DNA from: Acanthaster planci
Taxonomy: Eukaryota; Echinodermata; Asteroidea; Valvatida; Acanthasteridae
Direction of reading: 5' to 3'
Length of the DNA: 64,000 nucleotides
Assembly: GCF_001949145.1 (NCBI RefSeq)
Contig: NW_019091459.1
Span: 1,183,475 to 1,247,474 of the forward strand
Position 1 is the stretch's first letter. Each line of letters starts with the position of its first letter. The notes below the pieces were generated by a model that searched no databases, was not told where the DNA came from, and saw only the letters and a program-made list of their open reading frames with translations. The position numbers and the translations under genes are program-made. Below, piece by piece: positions 21,901 through 32,399 of this stretch.

Positions 21901-24900
21901 ATATTAATGTGTTCTATAAATGCGCATGAATTCAATATGTCTGCTTTCAGGATGACATCGAATTTCTCTCTGCATTGCGCTAGTGCTATCTGGTAATTAT
22001 GGCTCTGCGGAAACTCAGGCATATCAGAATATATCCGTTAGTGCAGTATATGTCCGAGTGTTTTTATGAGAGCAAACATTTGCTACCGTTTTTCCCTCAG
22101 TGCAAAGCCCTGCATTTACCCAGCCTGCTGCAGCCAGCCAGCTACCTGGCATGTATGCAGCAACAGCAGCGGTAGCGCAGCCTGCAGCAGTTGACTACAG
22201 CACCATGGCACAGCAACAACAGCAACATCAGAATGCAGAGGCTGTCGCCGGCACCTCCACAGCAGAGCAAAAGAAGAAGGAGAAAAAGAAGAAGTTTATA
22301 CGGACTGCAGCTAGCACCGTCTGGGAAGATGATAGTTTAGCTGAATGGGATTCAAGTAAGTCAACTGTTTACTCCAATAAGGCGCTGTGCAGGTTGCACG
22401 GAAATCATGTACTTATTCTTGGAACAGGTACATGTACGTGTACTTGCATTCANGGTGCAGCGCACAACACAACACAGCTGTGCTTCTTTGAGGTGTTTAC
22501 CAAGTGACCCAAAGAGTGACTTCAGCATAGGAGGGTTAATGTGTTCTATAATTCAATATGTCTGCTTTCAGGATGACATCGAATTTCTCTCTGCACTGCG
22601 CTAGTGCTATCTGGTAATTATGGCTCTGCGGTAACTCAGGCATATCAGAATATATCCGTTAGTGCAGTATATGTCCGAGTGTTTTTATGAGAGCAAACAT
22701 TTGCTACCTTTTTTCCCTCAGTGCAAAGCCCTGCATTTACCCAGCCTGCCGCAGCCAGCCAGCTACCTGGCATGTATGCAGCAACAGCAGCGGTAGCGCA
22801 GCCTGCAGCAGTTGACTACAGCACCATGGCACAGCAACAACAGCAACATCAGAACGCAGAGGCTGTCGCCGGCACCTCCACAGCAGAGCAAAAGAAGAAG
22901 GAGAAAAAGAAGAAGTTTATACGGACTGCAGCTAGCACCGTCTGGGAAGATGATAGTTTAGCTGAATGGGATTCAAGTAAGTCAACTGTTTACTCCAATA
23001 AGGCGCTGTGCAGGTTGCACGGAAATCATGTACTCATTCTTGGAACAGGTACATGTACGTGTACTTGCATTAACCATGATTCCTTCAAAAGACGTACAAT
23101 ATTAGTTATCACGAGTGCCGAGTGGTATACGGTACACAGACACATTGCATTCTGTGTTCCAAGAGTGCAGGTGTAATAACAAATTTATCTTCAAGCAAAC
23201 ATGACGTACAGTTATAAGGCCTGTGTGCGCAAACGCCCCACTTTTGAATTTAAAGTATAATTTTGAAGTTGTGCATTTTGCCTTAAGTGTAAAAATCACG
23301 CATTGTGTTGAGTTAGAATTGCGCATTACTGGAGGTTTGACATGGACCGTGCAACATGGTTACATGTCACACTGCTTGTTGCCATGGATCGACGAATCAG
23401 TATTGGGAATTCAAGTTCACCTGAAGATAAGTACATGTAACAGAACACAAAGTAGAGATTCCTTTCATGTGCAGTCTCCTTCACTAAAGGACTGTCAACA
23501 TTGTAGTTGTAGAAGACTTTCAGCAATAGTGTATGTGTGTGTCAGACTGGATTTCAGAACAAGTTTGACTTCCTTTTTGTAATACATGCATTTTGTTTGG
23601 CAGTATATACATGTACACTGTATGGACATGGACTTGTGGTCAACCGAACCAAAACGGGAACTGGTTATCCATTAGAGTGGTTCAGTATCTTTCATGTATA
23701 AATAGGTATTTTCTAACACCCTTCATGGCTTTTACAAACTTTCCCAAGTCCTTTAAACTCATTGGGCAAATGTTTAACCTTTCAGGTGGTATGAAATACA
23801 CCTTACATGTACATGTAAGTTAGTAGTGACTGGCCTACATGGTCCTTAACCCTAACGTTCCCAATCCATCAATTTACAACAACAGAGTTTGTTGAAATTT
23901 GATGGGTTGAGGTCCGTGTACATACATGTACATATGAAACTTATTACACGTAGTGTTAGATTATGACAGGACGAGCACTGTACAGATGCAGTAGCAGTGA
24001 TGGGTTTTGACTGAGTGGGGATGGTTGGTAACGCCCAGTACCTGCTGCTGGGTGTTTGATGAATGGTGCTGCTGGAATGTGTGTGCCTGTAAACGATGGG
24101 GGTCATTTGGTCATGTACCTGTACTTAACCCCTTCACAGCGGGATTCTTTTGAGGGTGACTGCTAGGCTGTGGTATGCCCTGAATGGAGGGCTTTGTCCA
24201 GCAGCAGGCCCCATTGAACCAGCAGCTGCATAGTGAATAGACTGTATGAGTGGTATGCACTAATCCTCACGCAATGGGTAGTAGCAGTCCTCTGTAGGGA
24301 GGGTTAAGGAGTAGAATAAATTGGCCCAGTGTGTTTGGTGACCTTGCTTTTTTAAGAGAAGTCAAAGATAAAAACAAAGAAATCTGTGCCCCTACAAAAA
24401 ACAACTACAGTGTTGTATAGCCCTGCAGTTGTTGGCTCTTGAAGGGACGAGTACATGATGTTCCCATTCCTTATATGACCAAGAACCCCCACTCAGCCAA
24501 AACCCAACAATTTACTGCCTGTTGGAGTTTGTTGGGCTGTGTACTGATATGGCAAGTGGACTGTTGGAATCCGGCGGGTTGAATACATATACCCCACCCA
24601 GCAGCGAAAGGGTTTTGGAATTTGACTGGATGGGTCAGCCTTCAAGAAAAACTGCTGAGAGGGTGAGGGTTAATCTATGGCAATATGGGAGAAACCAGGC
24701 AGTGGTATTGGTCAAAGTCAGGGCTGTGATATAGACTTCCTTCACAATTAACCAAGTTGTATTTTCTTTTCCAATGTCAGATGACTTTAGGATCTTCTGT
24801 GGTGACCTTGGCAATGAAGTAACAGAAGACCTTTTGGCTAAAGTCTTTGGCAGATACCCATCATTTCTCAAAGCAAAGGTAATAATCATTATTGTGTTCA

Positions 24901-27197
24901 AGTGTCCATGAAGCTGTTGTAGAAAATCATGTGAGTTTGCAAATGATGTGAACTACATGTATTTAAATGTCATCGCCTTTCATAAGGCAGGAGTTAAACC
25001 GGTGCCAAAGATAGCAAAGATTACCTTTGCATAAGACATTTGTTATGAACTGCAAACAAAATTGAGCTGTTAACTCCTTATTGAGCTGAAATGGCTTAAG
25101 GTATGGTGCTAGCCCAGATTTGGTGAGCGATGCATAAAGATGATGACTTGGACATTGGACACCACACCTTGATAAGTATGCAATCAGTTACACTGAAATT
25201 ACATCAGCAGAGGATGGGATAAAACCCAGTATTACACTGTATGGATGCTTATCAAACTTAACGATACAACCTTGCAGGCCAATTTCTGAAATGCCCTGAT
25301 GTTGTTAGCAGAAGATTGTGGCTTTGAATCTCCTCTTTCTGACATTATGAACTTTTTTCAAACTCTCTTTCTCTCTTTGACTGCACTGCATTGATGTTCT
25401 TACTTCTACATGACTACTTTTTAATAGTGAAAAACCATACAGCACCATTCATGCCATTAGAACTTCTGTGTTCCAGACATAAAAGTCTCTGTAAAAGTTG
25501 TAACAAATGTATGTATTGTAGTTTGTGCGTCACTTTGGTACATTTCAAAAAGACAAGGTTGGTAGAGAACACAGCAGGCAATGTGAACATGTTTAGTGCA
25601 TGTGAGTCGTCATACAGACATGTTGCTTAGGCTGACTTTGCACATGAGTATTGCGGCCCCCTGAATGATCTTCAAAACATTTCATTTGGGGCATACACTG
25701 TTTGAATACCAAACTGACTCATTCTGTATGATAAATGTATTAGGCATAAAAGAATTAAACTAAGAAATAAATAAATTAGTTAATTATGAAATACACTTCC
25801 ATCTGAAATGGTTTAAATCTCTTTTTGCCCATGCAGGTTGTTAGAGACAAGCGCACAAGCAAGACTAAAGGTTATGGCTTTGTCAGCTTCAAGGATCCTA
25901 ATGACTTTGTACAGGCAATGCGGGAATGGAACGGTAGGAAATGATACAAGATTAACAAACCTGTCTTTGACCTCCTCTAGGTCTCGTTTGGCAACCTGCT
26001 CTATACATATTATATGCCACACAGTCCCATACAGCTGAAAGGAAAACCTTACTAACTGCAGCCAAATGTGACTTCCCAAACTTATAATAAGCTCTGCAGT
26101 AACTAAACTCCACTCTTTTCCCAATGTTTTTGCATAGTGCGCCGTTTCTTACAATGACTGTTAAATCCAACAGCAGCTGTACATTTTTGGCCTTCGTTAC
26201 ATTTTTGCATTTAACAGGGTTGGAAAAAAAAGTCCATGCCAACAAGATTCAGTGTCCTTCATCATTCCGTTGATGAATATTTATTTCTACAAACCATGCT
26301 TTGCAACGTGAATGCCTAGTACCTGCAACTTTAGAGTCCTTTTTTTGTAAACTTATACCAGCAGGATGTTGGGTAAGAATCAATAATATACTACGTACTA
26401 CTTGCTTCACCAACAAATGTGGATTTCTTATCTGACTTAATTTAGAGACAAGACAATGTAAAGTATAATTGATTTCATGGAATGGGTCAGATACACACTC
26501 CATTGATTTCAAGAACTTTTGCCAGATTAATCTGCAAAACAGATCACAAAAACAACTCTTTTTATTGGAATTATCTTGGTATGGCTTTTACCTAGTAAGC
26601 AGAAGGCAAATGAGTGGCCATTCAATTATGTCCAATGAGAATTTGCACTAAGGAAACTGGTATGGATTTGGTCTCTTCCAGATGTACATGGAAACTGTTG
26701 AACGTGAAAATAAAGATGTCTGTAGAAAACTAGAAATCAAGTCCAAAATGAAAAAAACAACTGCCATGCTCACTTTTATTCTCAATTAATAACACTATTT
26801 TTGAGAACTGGTTTCCAAAGATTGATGTTTATTATCCAAACAGTTGTTTTTTCCTTATGAATACCTTTCCTATAATGCTTCCTTGGAAGTGTGGACTCGT
26901 TACCTTGCTGACATCAGTTATAAGTGAACACTTTGGAAGGGGGACTTGAATTAATTCAGTTGAAGGATAAGAGAGATCAGAAAATCAGACCCACTTTTCT
27001 CTTGTGATGGTATAAATTAATACTCTCATTTTGGTAATAGCATAATGGCTTCATTTGGTTCATTCCAATGTTTTCTTGTCACAGGGAAGTATGTTGGTAA
27101 CAGGCCCATCAAACTAAGGAAGAGCACTTGGAAAGATCGCAACATGGACACTTACAGGAAGAAACAGAAGGAGAAACAAAAACTAGGACTGAGATGA
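15879..27197 (+). CDS. RBM42: RNA-binding protein 42, complete coding region
   Basis: Seven coding exons: 15879-15967, 18920-19344, 20152-20559, 22101-22355, 24781-24878, 25837-25933 and 27085-27197. All introns are GT/AG and the spliced length is 1485 bp, giving 494 residues plus stop; human RBM42 is about 480. The N-terminus is acidic, the middle is proline- and glutamine-rich, then comes a basic patch (QKKKEKKKKFIRTAA), VWEDDSLAEWD, and one RRM at about residues 395-472. RNP2 is IFCGDL and RNP1 is KGYGFVSF. The end, MDTYRKKQKEKQKLGLR, matches the conserved RBM42 tail. Known of the family: nuclear/cytoplasmic RNA-binding protein linked to hnRNP K, splicing and translation. Odd: exon 4 is present twice (second copy 22722-22976) across a single-N gap. 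Confidence 0.95.
16227..16290 (-). repeat. Short 15-bp tandem repeat, inverse of the G-rich array
   Basis: Four degenerate units of CACTTCGCCCCTAAC. Read on the minus strand they resemble the 15-bp GAAGTGGGGATGGGG units at 17112-17242, so two related arrays lie in opposite orientation about 800 bp apart in RBM42 intron 1. Confidence 0.65.
17112..17242 (+). repeat. G-rich 15-bp minisatellite running into a gap
   Basis: At least eight copies of a 15-bp unit close to AAGTGGGGATGGGGC, ending directly at the gap. GGGG runs every 6-9 bp suit G-quadruplex formation on the transcribed RNA. The true array length is unknown. Confidence 0.9.
17243..17918. other. Assembly gap, 676 N
   Basis: A run of N between two different minisatellites in RBM42 intron 1. 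Long open frames reported across it are artefacts of untranslated N. Confidence 0.99.
17919..18475 (+). repeat. 38-bp minisatellite, about 14.5 copies
   Basis: The period is 38 bp: GTAAGTACATGTAACCAGGA followed by TCAGGTTAGACCCAGTCT, with a few substitutions. Every unit contains GTAAGT, the consensus 5' splice-site core. Located in RBM42 intron 1, about 450 bp before exon 2. Confidence 0.95.
18920..19344 (+). CDS. RBM42: RBM42 exon 2
   Basis: A 425-bp exon: acceptor TTTAAAG, donor GTTAGT, phase 2 in and phase 1 out. Proline-rich (LPPPPPPGTIPTSTPLEPPS) after an acidic start (FEQEIQTGQDEEEADLQ). Low-complexity linker region of the protein. Confidence 0.92.
19410..20033 (+). repeat. 43-bp minisatellite, about 14.5 copies
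   Basis: The unit is GTCTTTATGGATATTAGTCA, then GTGTGAAGGATGCAAGACAAGTT split across the period. Units alternate between GAAGGA and GAAGGG; one at about 19797 has lost two bases. It fills most of RBM42 intron 2 (19345-20151). The open frame it creates is not a gene. Confidence 0.95.
20152..20559 (+). CDS. RBM42: RBM42 exon 3
   Basis: A 408-bp exon: acceptor TTCTGTAG, donor GTATTT (weak), phase 1 in and out. Encodes proline-rich, Met-rich sequence (GGPPQGPPPGPMLPPGYPMM) and ends VTISQQAYK. The open frame continues past 20559, but the frame of exon 4 fits this donor. Confidence 0.88.
20847..21218 (+). repeat. About 370-bp dispersed repeat, copy 1, with internal MITEs
   Basis: Nearly identical to 41912-42272. 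It contains an inverted pair GGTACCAGCAAC/GTTGCTGGTATC (20862-20914), a segment related to a MITE at 28605-28715 (CTGTAGCC and AATTTCAAGCC), and a 160-bp MITE with ends AAGGCTGGTTCAT and GGTATAAACCAGCCTT (21059-21216). In RBM42 intron 3; the rest of that intron (20560-22100) shows nothing further. Confidence 0.85.
21904..22452 (+). repeat. RBM42 exon 4 duplicated block, copy 1
   Basis: Repeats at 22536-23074 with only scattered differences; within the exon the changes seen are synonymous. The first copy ends at a single N (22453). This pattern fits two alleles placed side by side by the assembler. Confidence 0.9.
22101..22355 (+). CDS. RBM42: RBM42 exon 4 (copy 1)
   Basis: A 255-bp exon, acceptor TTCCCTCAG, donor GTAAGT, phase 1 in and out. 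Encodes Ala/Gln-rich sequence (MAQQQQQHQNAEAVAG), the basic patch EQKKKEKKKKFIRTAAS and VWEDDSLAEWDS leading into the RRM. Either copy joins exon 5 in frame. Confidence 0.9.
22453..22453. other. Single-N contig join
   Basis: One N between the two copies of the exon 4 block; probably a gap of unknown or negative size. Confidence 0.9.
22722..22976 (+). CDS. RBM42: RBM42 exon 4 (copy 2, probably allelic)
   Basis: Same 255 bp with intact splice sites and an identical translation. Phase 1/1 means inclusion of both copies would keep the frame and duplicate 85 residues. Best read as the second haplotype of exon 4, less likely a true tandem exon. I left it out of the 494-residue count. Confidence 0.75.
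23075..24780 (+). other. RBM42 intron 4 (no further gene)
   Basis: Intronic sequence with several TACATGTA-type palindromes (about 23050, 23610, 23805, 23925). No repeat family recognised and no coding support. Confidence 0.6.
24781..24878 (+). CDS. RBM42: RBM42 exon 5: RRM first half
   Basis: A 98-bp exon; acceptor AATGTCAG, donor GTAATA; phase 1 in, phase 0 out. Encodes DFRIFCGDLGNEVTEDLLAK then VFGRYPSFLKAK. IFCGDL is the RNP2 strand. Confidence 0.95.
25837..25933 (+). CDS. RBM42: RBM42 exon 6: RRM second half
   Basis: A 97-bp exon; acceptor CATGCAG, donor GTAGGA; phase 0 in, phase 1 out. Encodes VVRDKRTSKTKGYGFVSFKD then PNDFVQAMREWN. KGYGFVSF is the RNP1 octamer with its aromatic residues intact. 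Confidence 0.95.
27085..27197 (+). CDS. RBM42: RBM42 exon 7: RRM end and C-terminus
   Basis: Acceptor TTGTCACAG. Encodes GKYVGNRPIKLRKSTWKDR, then NMDTYRKKQKEKQKLGLR and TGA. This basic tail is characteristic of RBM42. Confidence 0.95.
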
Positions 27198-27356
27198 TGA
27201 ATTTGCTAGACACTAAAGTCAATGTATAAACAGTGTAGTTATCAGAGATGTACTGCACAGTACGTATTGTGAGTCTGTTACAAGACCATTACAAGTCCAG
27301 ACCAGCCACAAGCAGTATCATATTGTATTTAGTTGTTGAGTTTTCGGGGGGGGGCA

Positions 27357-27362
27357 AATAAA
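27357..27362 (+). promoter_or_regulatory. Candidate RBM42 polyadenylation signal
   Basis: AATAAA 160 bp after the stop codon, just after a G8 run and followed by a T-rich stretch. Confidence 0.5.
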
Positions 27363-27924
27363 TTTTTTTCCCCTTGGAATGATTGTCCAAATTTTTCATC
27401 TTTCACCGAATCACTATCAGAAAAGGCAGTACTTTTTCTCAAGTTTGGCATTTTAATTTTTCCTTGAAAAATGGCAATTTTCCCCTAGAGGTAGGGAGGT
27501 TCCCTGCCCCCACTCAACTTGATATGCCACTGATCACGAGCTGTTTGAATGAATTTGACAGAAGAGTCTGTTTTGTTTTCCAATTTCCAACGGTTACTCT
27601 CTTGATCAATTCGGGATCGACCTGACTACAACGCTGCCTTTGTGGATTAGACTTGATGTATTGTCAGGCACCCGGACTTCTTCAAAACTTCAAGATTGAA
27701 GGCATTTTTTAACCTGTGACGTGACTCAGAGCTGTGTTTCCCATGTAAGACATTCTCGGCATTAATAGTTTGGCCACGTTTTCCCAGTGCATTTTCTATA
27801 GATTGTTTCCTTTGGTGTCGTCACGCTGTTGTCCAAGAACTCGCGCTACCTATGCTAAGTCTGCCACAGCAACTTCTGTGTGTGTTTAAAGGGTGTGAGC
27901 GCGCCCTTGACGACAGCCCATATG

Positions 27925-28090
27925 ATGCAGGATATGGGCGGAGAGCACCCCCCCCGCCTTTGTGTTGGTTATTGTTTGATCAGAATCTTAGGAATTCTTT
28001 ACAGACATCTAGGGGGATGTGTTAGGTAACAATAGTCTGGAGTGTGTATAGGGATTGGGTATTTGGGGGGTACCCATCGGCCTCACATCG
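27925..28090 (+). mobile_element. MITE family D, copy 2
   Basis: Shares CGCCTTTGTGTTGGTTATTG, TTCTTTACAGACATCTAGGG and GATGTGTTAGGTAACAATAG with the other copies. Terminal repeats are degraded (GGGCGGAGAGCACCCC; GGGGTACCCATCGGCCTCAC). Confidence 0.7.
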
Positions 28091-29239
28091 TCCGCGGTAT
28101 CCGACAGTGGCACTAAAGACACCAGGCCATGGTAGAGTAGACTTCATAGCCAAGATCAAAGTCAAGGTACCAAACATCCTTGAAGTGTTGTTCACAAAGG
28201 AAGTATTGAATGTACCCCTAGAGCTTAGCAGTGGACCTGTTGAATAACATTACTGAAAATTAAGTACAGGCTTTGGATATCACAGTCGGACAGAGCTGTT
28301 ATCTGGAAACCATTGTCGGCCATCAAGGATTCAAATCTAGATTCTCGAAGTTGTACCGACATTAGTCATGCTGAACAAGTATAGGCCTGCATGTATTTGA
28401 AACAAAATCAAGAAGTCGTTACAACGTATTTTAATGGCAAATCTGAATAAAGATTTCTTGACTGTTGACTGCTTATTTTGAATTCGCATTTAAATCTGTT
28501 ATGTACGTATACATACGTAAAATGGGTAATAAAGTTGTTCGCGTGGAATTCACTGGTGCAACACTTTGGGTTTTTCCCATAATTCCTGAATCGAGACGAG
28601 GCTAAGGCTGTTTCCGAATTACTTGGCTGTGGCTAGAAATTACACACGAGTCTATGGTAGTAGCTGTAGCCGGTTCCCATTGTGTGTAAATTCAAGCCGC
28701 AGCCGAGTGATTCGTGGCAGAGGACAAGTACTCGCCCACCACGAAAGCGAAGAGAAATACACTGGGTAAGTGGGAATGTTGCAGGTACATGTACGTGATA
28801 TCTACGCCAGGCATACCCTGCAGACTACTAGTGAAATCTCCAGTTTTGTAACACTGACCGTAATTCCACCGACCATGAAACTTTACGACATGAATCAAGA
28901 GTTGAACAAACTATACGACTCGTCTTAGTAAGATTTAAGAAAACGCTTTAGATTTACGGGGGAAAGCTCTTGATACTTCCTGTGAAAGGTGCTGGTACTC
29001 ATTGAAAGGCAAGCAAATTGTTTCTGGGGAAAAAAATTGAGTTGACTTTTAGTTTGCAAACCTGGTTCTCATTTTTTACCGGTTGGTAACTAAAATGCCA
29101 CGTGCAGTTGTTCATGTTGCTAGGACATGTGATTGACGGCAAGGTAAGGTAGACTACATGCATGGTGAATGGGTTGAACTGAAATAGGAGGGATTCGGTA
29201 CACCTAAAGAAACTATACGTAACGATTGCTTAACTCCTG

Positions 29240-29253
29240 GTTTCCGTAGCAAC
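29240..29253 (+). promoter_or_regulatory. X-box-like motif upstream of SC5D-A
   Basis: GTTTCCGTAGCAAC, resembling an RFX-factor X-box half-palindrome pair. The paralogous site at 43696-43709 is GTTTCCATAGCAAC. The strong conservation of the following 150 bp between copies suggests a regulatory block. Confidence 0.4.
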
Positions 29254-29552
29254 TCGTCTGTAAGCAGTAGAAATGGCGCCTGTTCTGTTCTTCCTTATAT
29301 CAGAGCAAAAGTAGTTCTTACGATTATTCTGGCTGGACAACAAAGGTTCTGCTCACGCTGACAGGAAATGAACAAAAGCGTGATTTCGTGACAATTAATT
29401 AAATGTGCTGTGCATTTGAAAAGGTTGAACACAAGTTTTCAACTCAGTGAATTTTGCTGCAATTATTTTTGGGTGATGTTGGATTCGCTTAGCTTGTGCG
29501 TTTACCTGAAGTATGAAGCGATCTTAATGCTTGGGCAGCCGCTGTTCTTTTT

Positions 29553-29737
29553 ATTGGTCAGTGCCGAAGTCACATGGCTATGATACGAAGCTCTCAGATC
29601 TTGCAATTTATGGAAATGAGCCAGGCACAGTTAAGTAACCTTAATGTGCCGGTGTCTTTACGAAACAACCATCGTGATTGGTCACCTTGGGAGAATCACG
29701 CTCCGAAAGTGTGCGTTAAATCTGTGGGGTATAAAAG
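29553..29737 (+). promoter_or_regulatory. SC5D-A core promoter: CCAAT boxes and TATA box
   Basis: ATTGG (inverted CCAAT) at 29553-29557 and 29677-29681, and TATAAAAG at 29730-29737. The sequence after the TATA box is conserved at 44108 onward and ends in a consensus donor. NF-Y sites near the start are common in sterol-synthesis genes, but I see no convincing sterol-response element. Confidence 0.65.
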
Positions 29738-29759
29738 AACATTTTCGTTGGACATAAAG

Positions 29760-29804
29760 CATACCGAGTCTTGGATCTTACGGAAAACGTACTGAAATTT
29801 GTCG
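29760..29804 (+). other. Putative untranslated exon 1 of SC5D-A
   Basis: Placed by the TATA box about 30 bp upstream and the GTAAGT donor at 29805. The homologous segment in copy B ends in GTGAGT. Splicing would join it to 32170, 20 bp before the start codon. The start site is an estimate. Confidence 0.55.
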
Positions 29805-31204
29805 GTAAGTTAATTGATTTGATTTTTTATTTCAATTTAGAAGTTAGATCGCCCCTTTGAGCTGCCACATTTGGGTGTACTTGGGACCTAATGAGGGTGC
29901 ATGTGATTTTAATGCACGATACACGCATTCGGACTAGGAAATTACACCGGACTAAAATTCTGAGGAAAGCTGTTGTAGATAAAACATTTACGAAAACGGG
30001 GGCGAGGTGGAAGGTGAAATCTGAACATGACGATTTTCCTCTTTGCGGACAATGAGTTATATCTTTCTCTTTTTAACTGCAAACAGAGGAAAGGAGAAAA
30101 TTAGAAAGAGTATCCATTCCCCGACAAAGAGAGGAATATTCGGAGTACCTCCTGTAGATGCAAACTAATCTGTGAAATAAAACACCTGAATGTGGAATGT
30201 AGGAAAACAAGAAAAAGTAAACTCTCTGCGGTTCAAAACGGTCTTCAGATTTTGTGACGCCGTAACGTATCCTCTTTGGCTTTCTATAAGGGAAACTGTA
30301 AATGCAATCCGAGCAGAGCTGGACGCTCATAAATGCGGGTACTGGGCGTTGGCGTGTACAGTCCTGATCGCAGAACTTATAGTTCTTGCCATTTTACACA
30401 ATAAAAGAGATTTGAGGCTTTCACCGTGCATGCAGAGACAAAATGACCAATCTTATACGATCCTTGCTTCTTTTCAGAAGTTATTATTGAAACATAGCGC
30501 CTTCCTTATTCCTTATTCCTTAAGGAGATTTAAAATAAATTAAAATGATAAATATTAAAGACAATGAGTTAAAATTGGTAAGTTGGACGCAGGCCCAATC
30601 CCAAAAAACACTCACATTTAATATGACAAATTCACACAATAAATACTTTCTAAAATATGTGTTAAGATTCTCCTTGAAAGACTACACTAATCGAAGCTCC
30701 AGTGGTAGGCTATTTCCAAAGGACTGGGCCAACCTGTGAGAATGATCGAAATCCATATCGTTTTGATTTGGCTTTTGGCACTACTAGCAACAGCTGATTT
30801 TCTAAACGCAAACTCCTGCCTGGTTGAAATGTAGTGTTTGCAGGTAATCTGGGGCAGCACAATGCACTAGTTTGTAAGCATAGAAAATCAACTTGTACTC
30901 AATTCTATGACTGGCAACTAATAGATATCTGTTGAAATTGAAGTTACGTGATCTCTACGTCCAGTCATGGTAATTACTCGAGCTGCACAATTCTGTACTT
31001 TCCAAAGCTTACTAATAGTATTACAATTAACCCCATACTCTAAGGCTTTTTAATCAAGTCGATATGACAGTGGCCTGAACAAGTGAACACTACGCCCGAA
31101 CAGACAAATACTTCGATTACAAGGGTGAAAATAGGAAACTCTTGACACTATTGATACGATTTTCCATTGAAAGACCAGAATCCATAATAATTCCAAATTT
31201 CTCA

Positions 31205-32010
31205 CACAAGATGTGGGCCTAAGTATAACCTATTTGAAGATTCAGACCACTAGTGATATTTCTTATCAGAAAACAAACGAAACCCGTCTTTGAATCATTT
31301 AACTTCAACGTGTTGCACATTAGCCAAGATCTTATTTCAAGCACGCATGCGTCAATAATTCCTGTTGCTTCTTTCAAAGAGTCAATACCAGGTTCTAAGG
31401 CAGGGTACAACTGTTTATCATCAGCATATATTTGAAAATGAATGACATACTTCATGAGCATAACAGATAAGGGCCTTGTATTTTGGGCCCAAGTACAGAC
31501 CCTTGTGGAACACCAAATTTAAGCGGCTTTCCATCCAAAAACACTCTCGTTAATTTAGCAAATTGTATCACTTAGATAAGATGTAAACCATTTAAGTACA
31601 CTCTAAGTAATCCCAAATTGAGTGGTCTGTGGTGTCGAAGGGGGCGAAGGCTCAAGCATAAGGGATGTGAGAAATATAACATCTGTGGAATGTAATGGTC
31701 TGTATACGCAGACGGGTACACTTCATTAAATCACAATCATTACCATGTTTATTCATGATTTACCACAATCCTTTCAACAATCTTCGATAAGAAAGGTAAA
31801 TTCAATATAGGACGAGAACTGTAATTATTCACAGTCGAGACCAGACTTCTTCAAAAGTGGGCAAATGTTTGCTTCCCTTAGCCAAGCTGGATCATTAGCC
31901 TTTGATAAAGATGCATTTACAATCTTTGTGATATAAGGAATTATTTGATTAACGTAGTCTTTCGAAAGCCAAGTTGGAAGCAGATCGAAATCACATGATT
32001 TGTTAACAAT
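31205..32010 (-). pseudogene. Non-LTR retrotransposon RT remnant (CR1/L2-like, LINE copy 3)
   Basis: Minus-strand frames give, in order, KSCDFDLLPTWLSKDYVNQI, PYITKIVNASLSKANDPAWL, ICPLLKKSGLD, LPFLSKIVERIV, WFTSYLSD, FGVPQGSVLGP and HFQIYADDKQLY (the RT catalytic box). Stops and frameshifts interrupt it. It lies in intron 1 of SC5D-A, antisense to the gene; a related scrap is in intron 1 of copy B at 44925-45070. Confidence 0.85.
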
Positions 32011-32189
32011 GTTGAAGGCGACCGGGTGTTAAAAATTCCTTTGCCTGCGTCTACAGAAAACAGAACCATTCCATGAAAGCACCAATCGACAACCCAGCAG
32101 AAAACATTTGGAACACAGGTTGAATTGTGAATCCATTTCAACATTGCTTGGATCTGTTCTGTTCCTCAGAAGCGTCTCATACAATCGCC

Positions 32190-32399
32190 ATGGAGGACAT
32201 TCTCTACCTGGGAGACAAGTACTTTTACACTCCTTATATCTACCCAGAATGGTGGCCAGAAGACGACTGGAAACGACAACTGATAGGAATCCTCATCTTC
32301 AACTGGATTAGCCAATATATTTTGTATTTCGTTCTTGGTTTGATCGACTACTTTTTTGTCTTTGATCATCGACTGACGAAACACCCCTTATACATAAAG
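32190..32399 (+). CDS. SC5D: SC5D-A coding exon 1
   Basis: The exon begins at 32170 after TTCCTCAG; ATG at 32190 in context ATCGCCATGG. Encodes 70 residues: MEDILYLGDKYFYTPYIYPE, then WWPEDDWKRQLIGILIFNW, a hydrophobic segment and HPLYIK. Donor GTCAGA, phase 0. Confidence 0.95.

Larger units (their letters stand above)
27860..30330 (+). repeat. Duplicon 5' section, copy A (SC5D-A promoter region)
   Basis: Collinear with 42284-44735 at high identity by eye, apart from indels. It includes MITE family D copy 2, a conserved short frame (FIAKIKVKVPNIL), an X-box-like site, CCAAT boxes, a TATA box and a splice donor. It marks the 5' end of the tandem SC5D duplication. Confidence 0.85.

Noticed and set aside
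29677-29700. Sterol response element next to the SC5D-A CCAAT box
   Set aside because: TCACCTTGGGAG does not match the TCACNCCAC consensus well and is changed in copy B.
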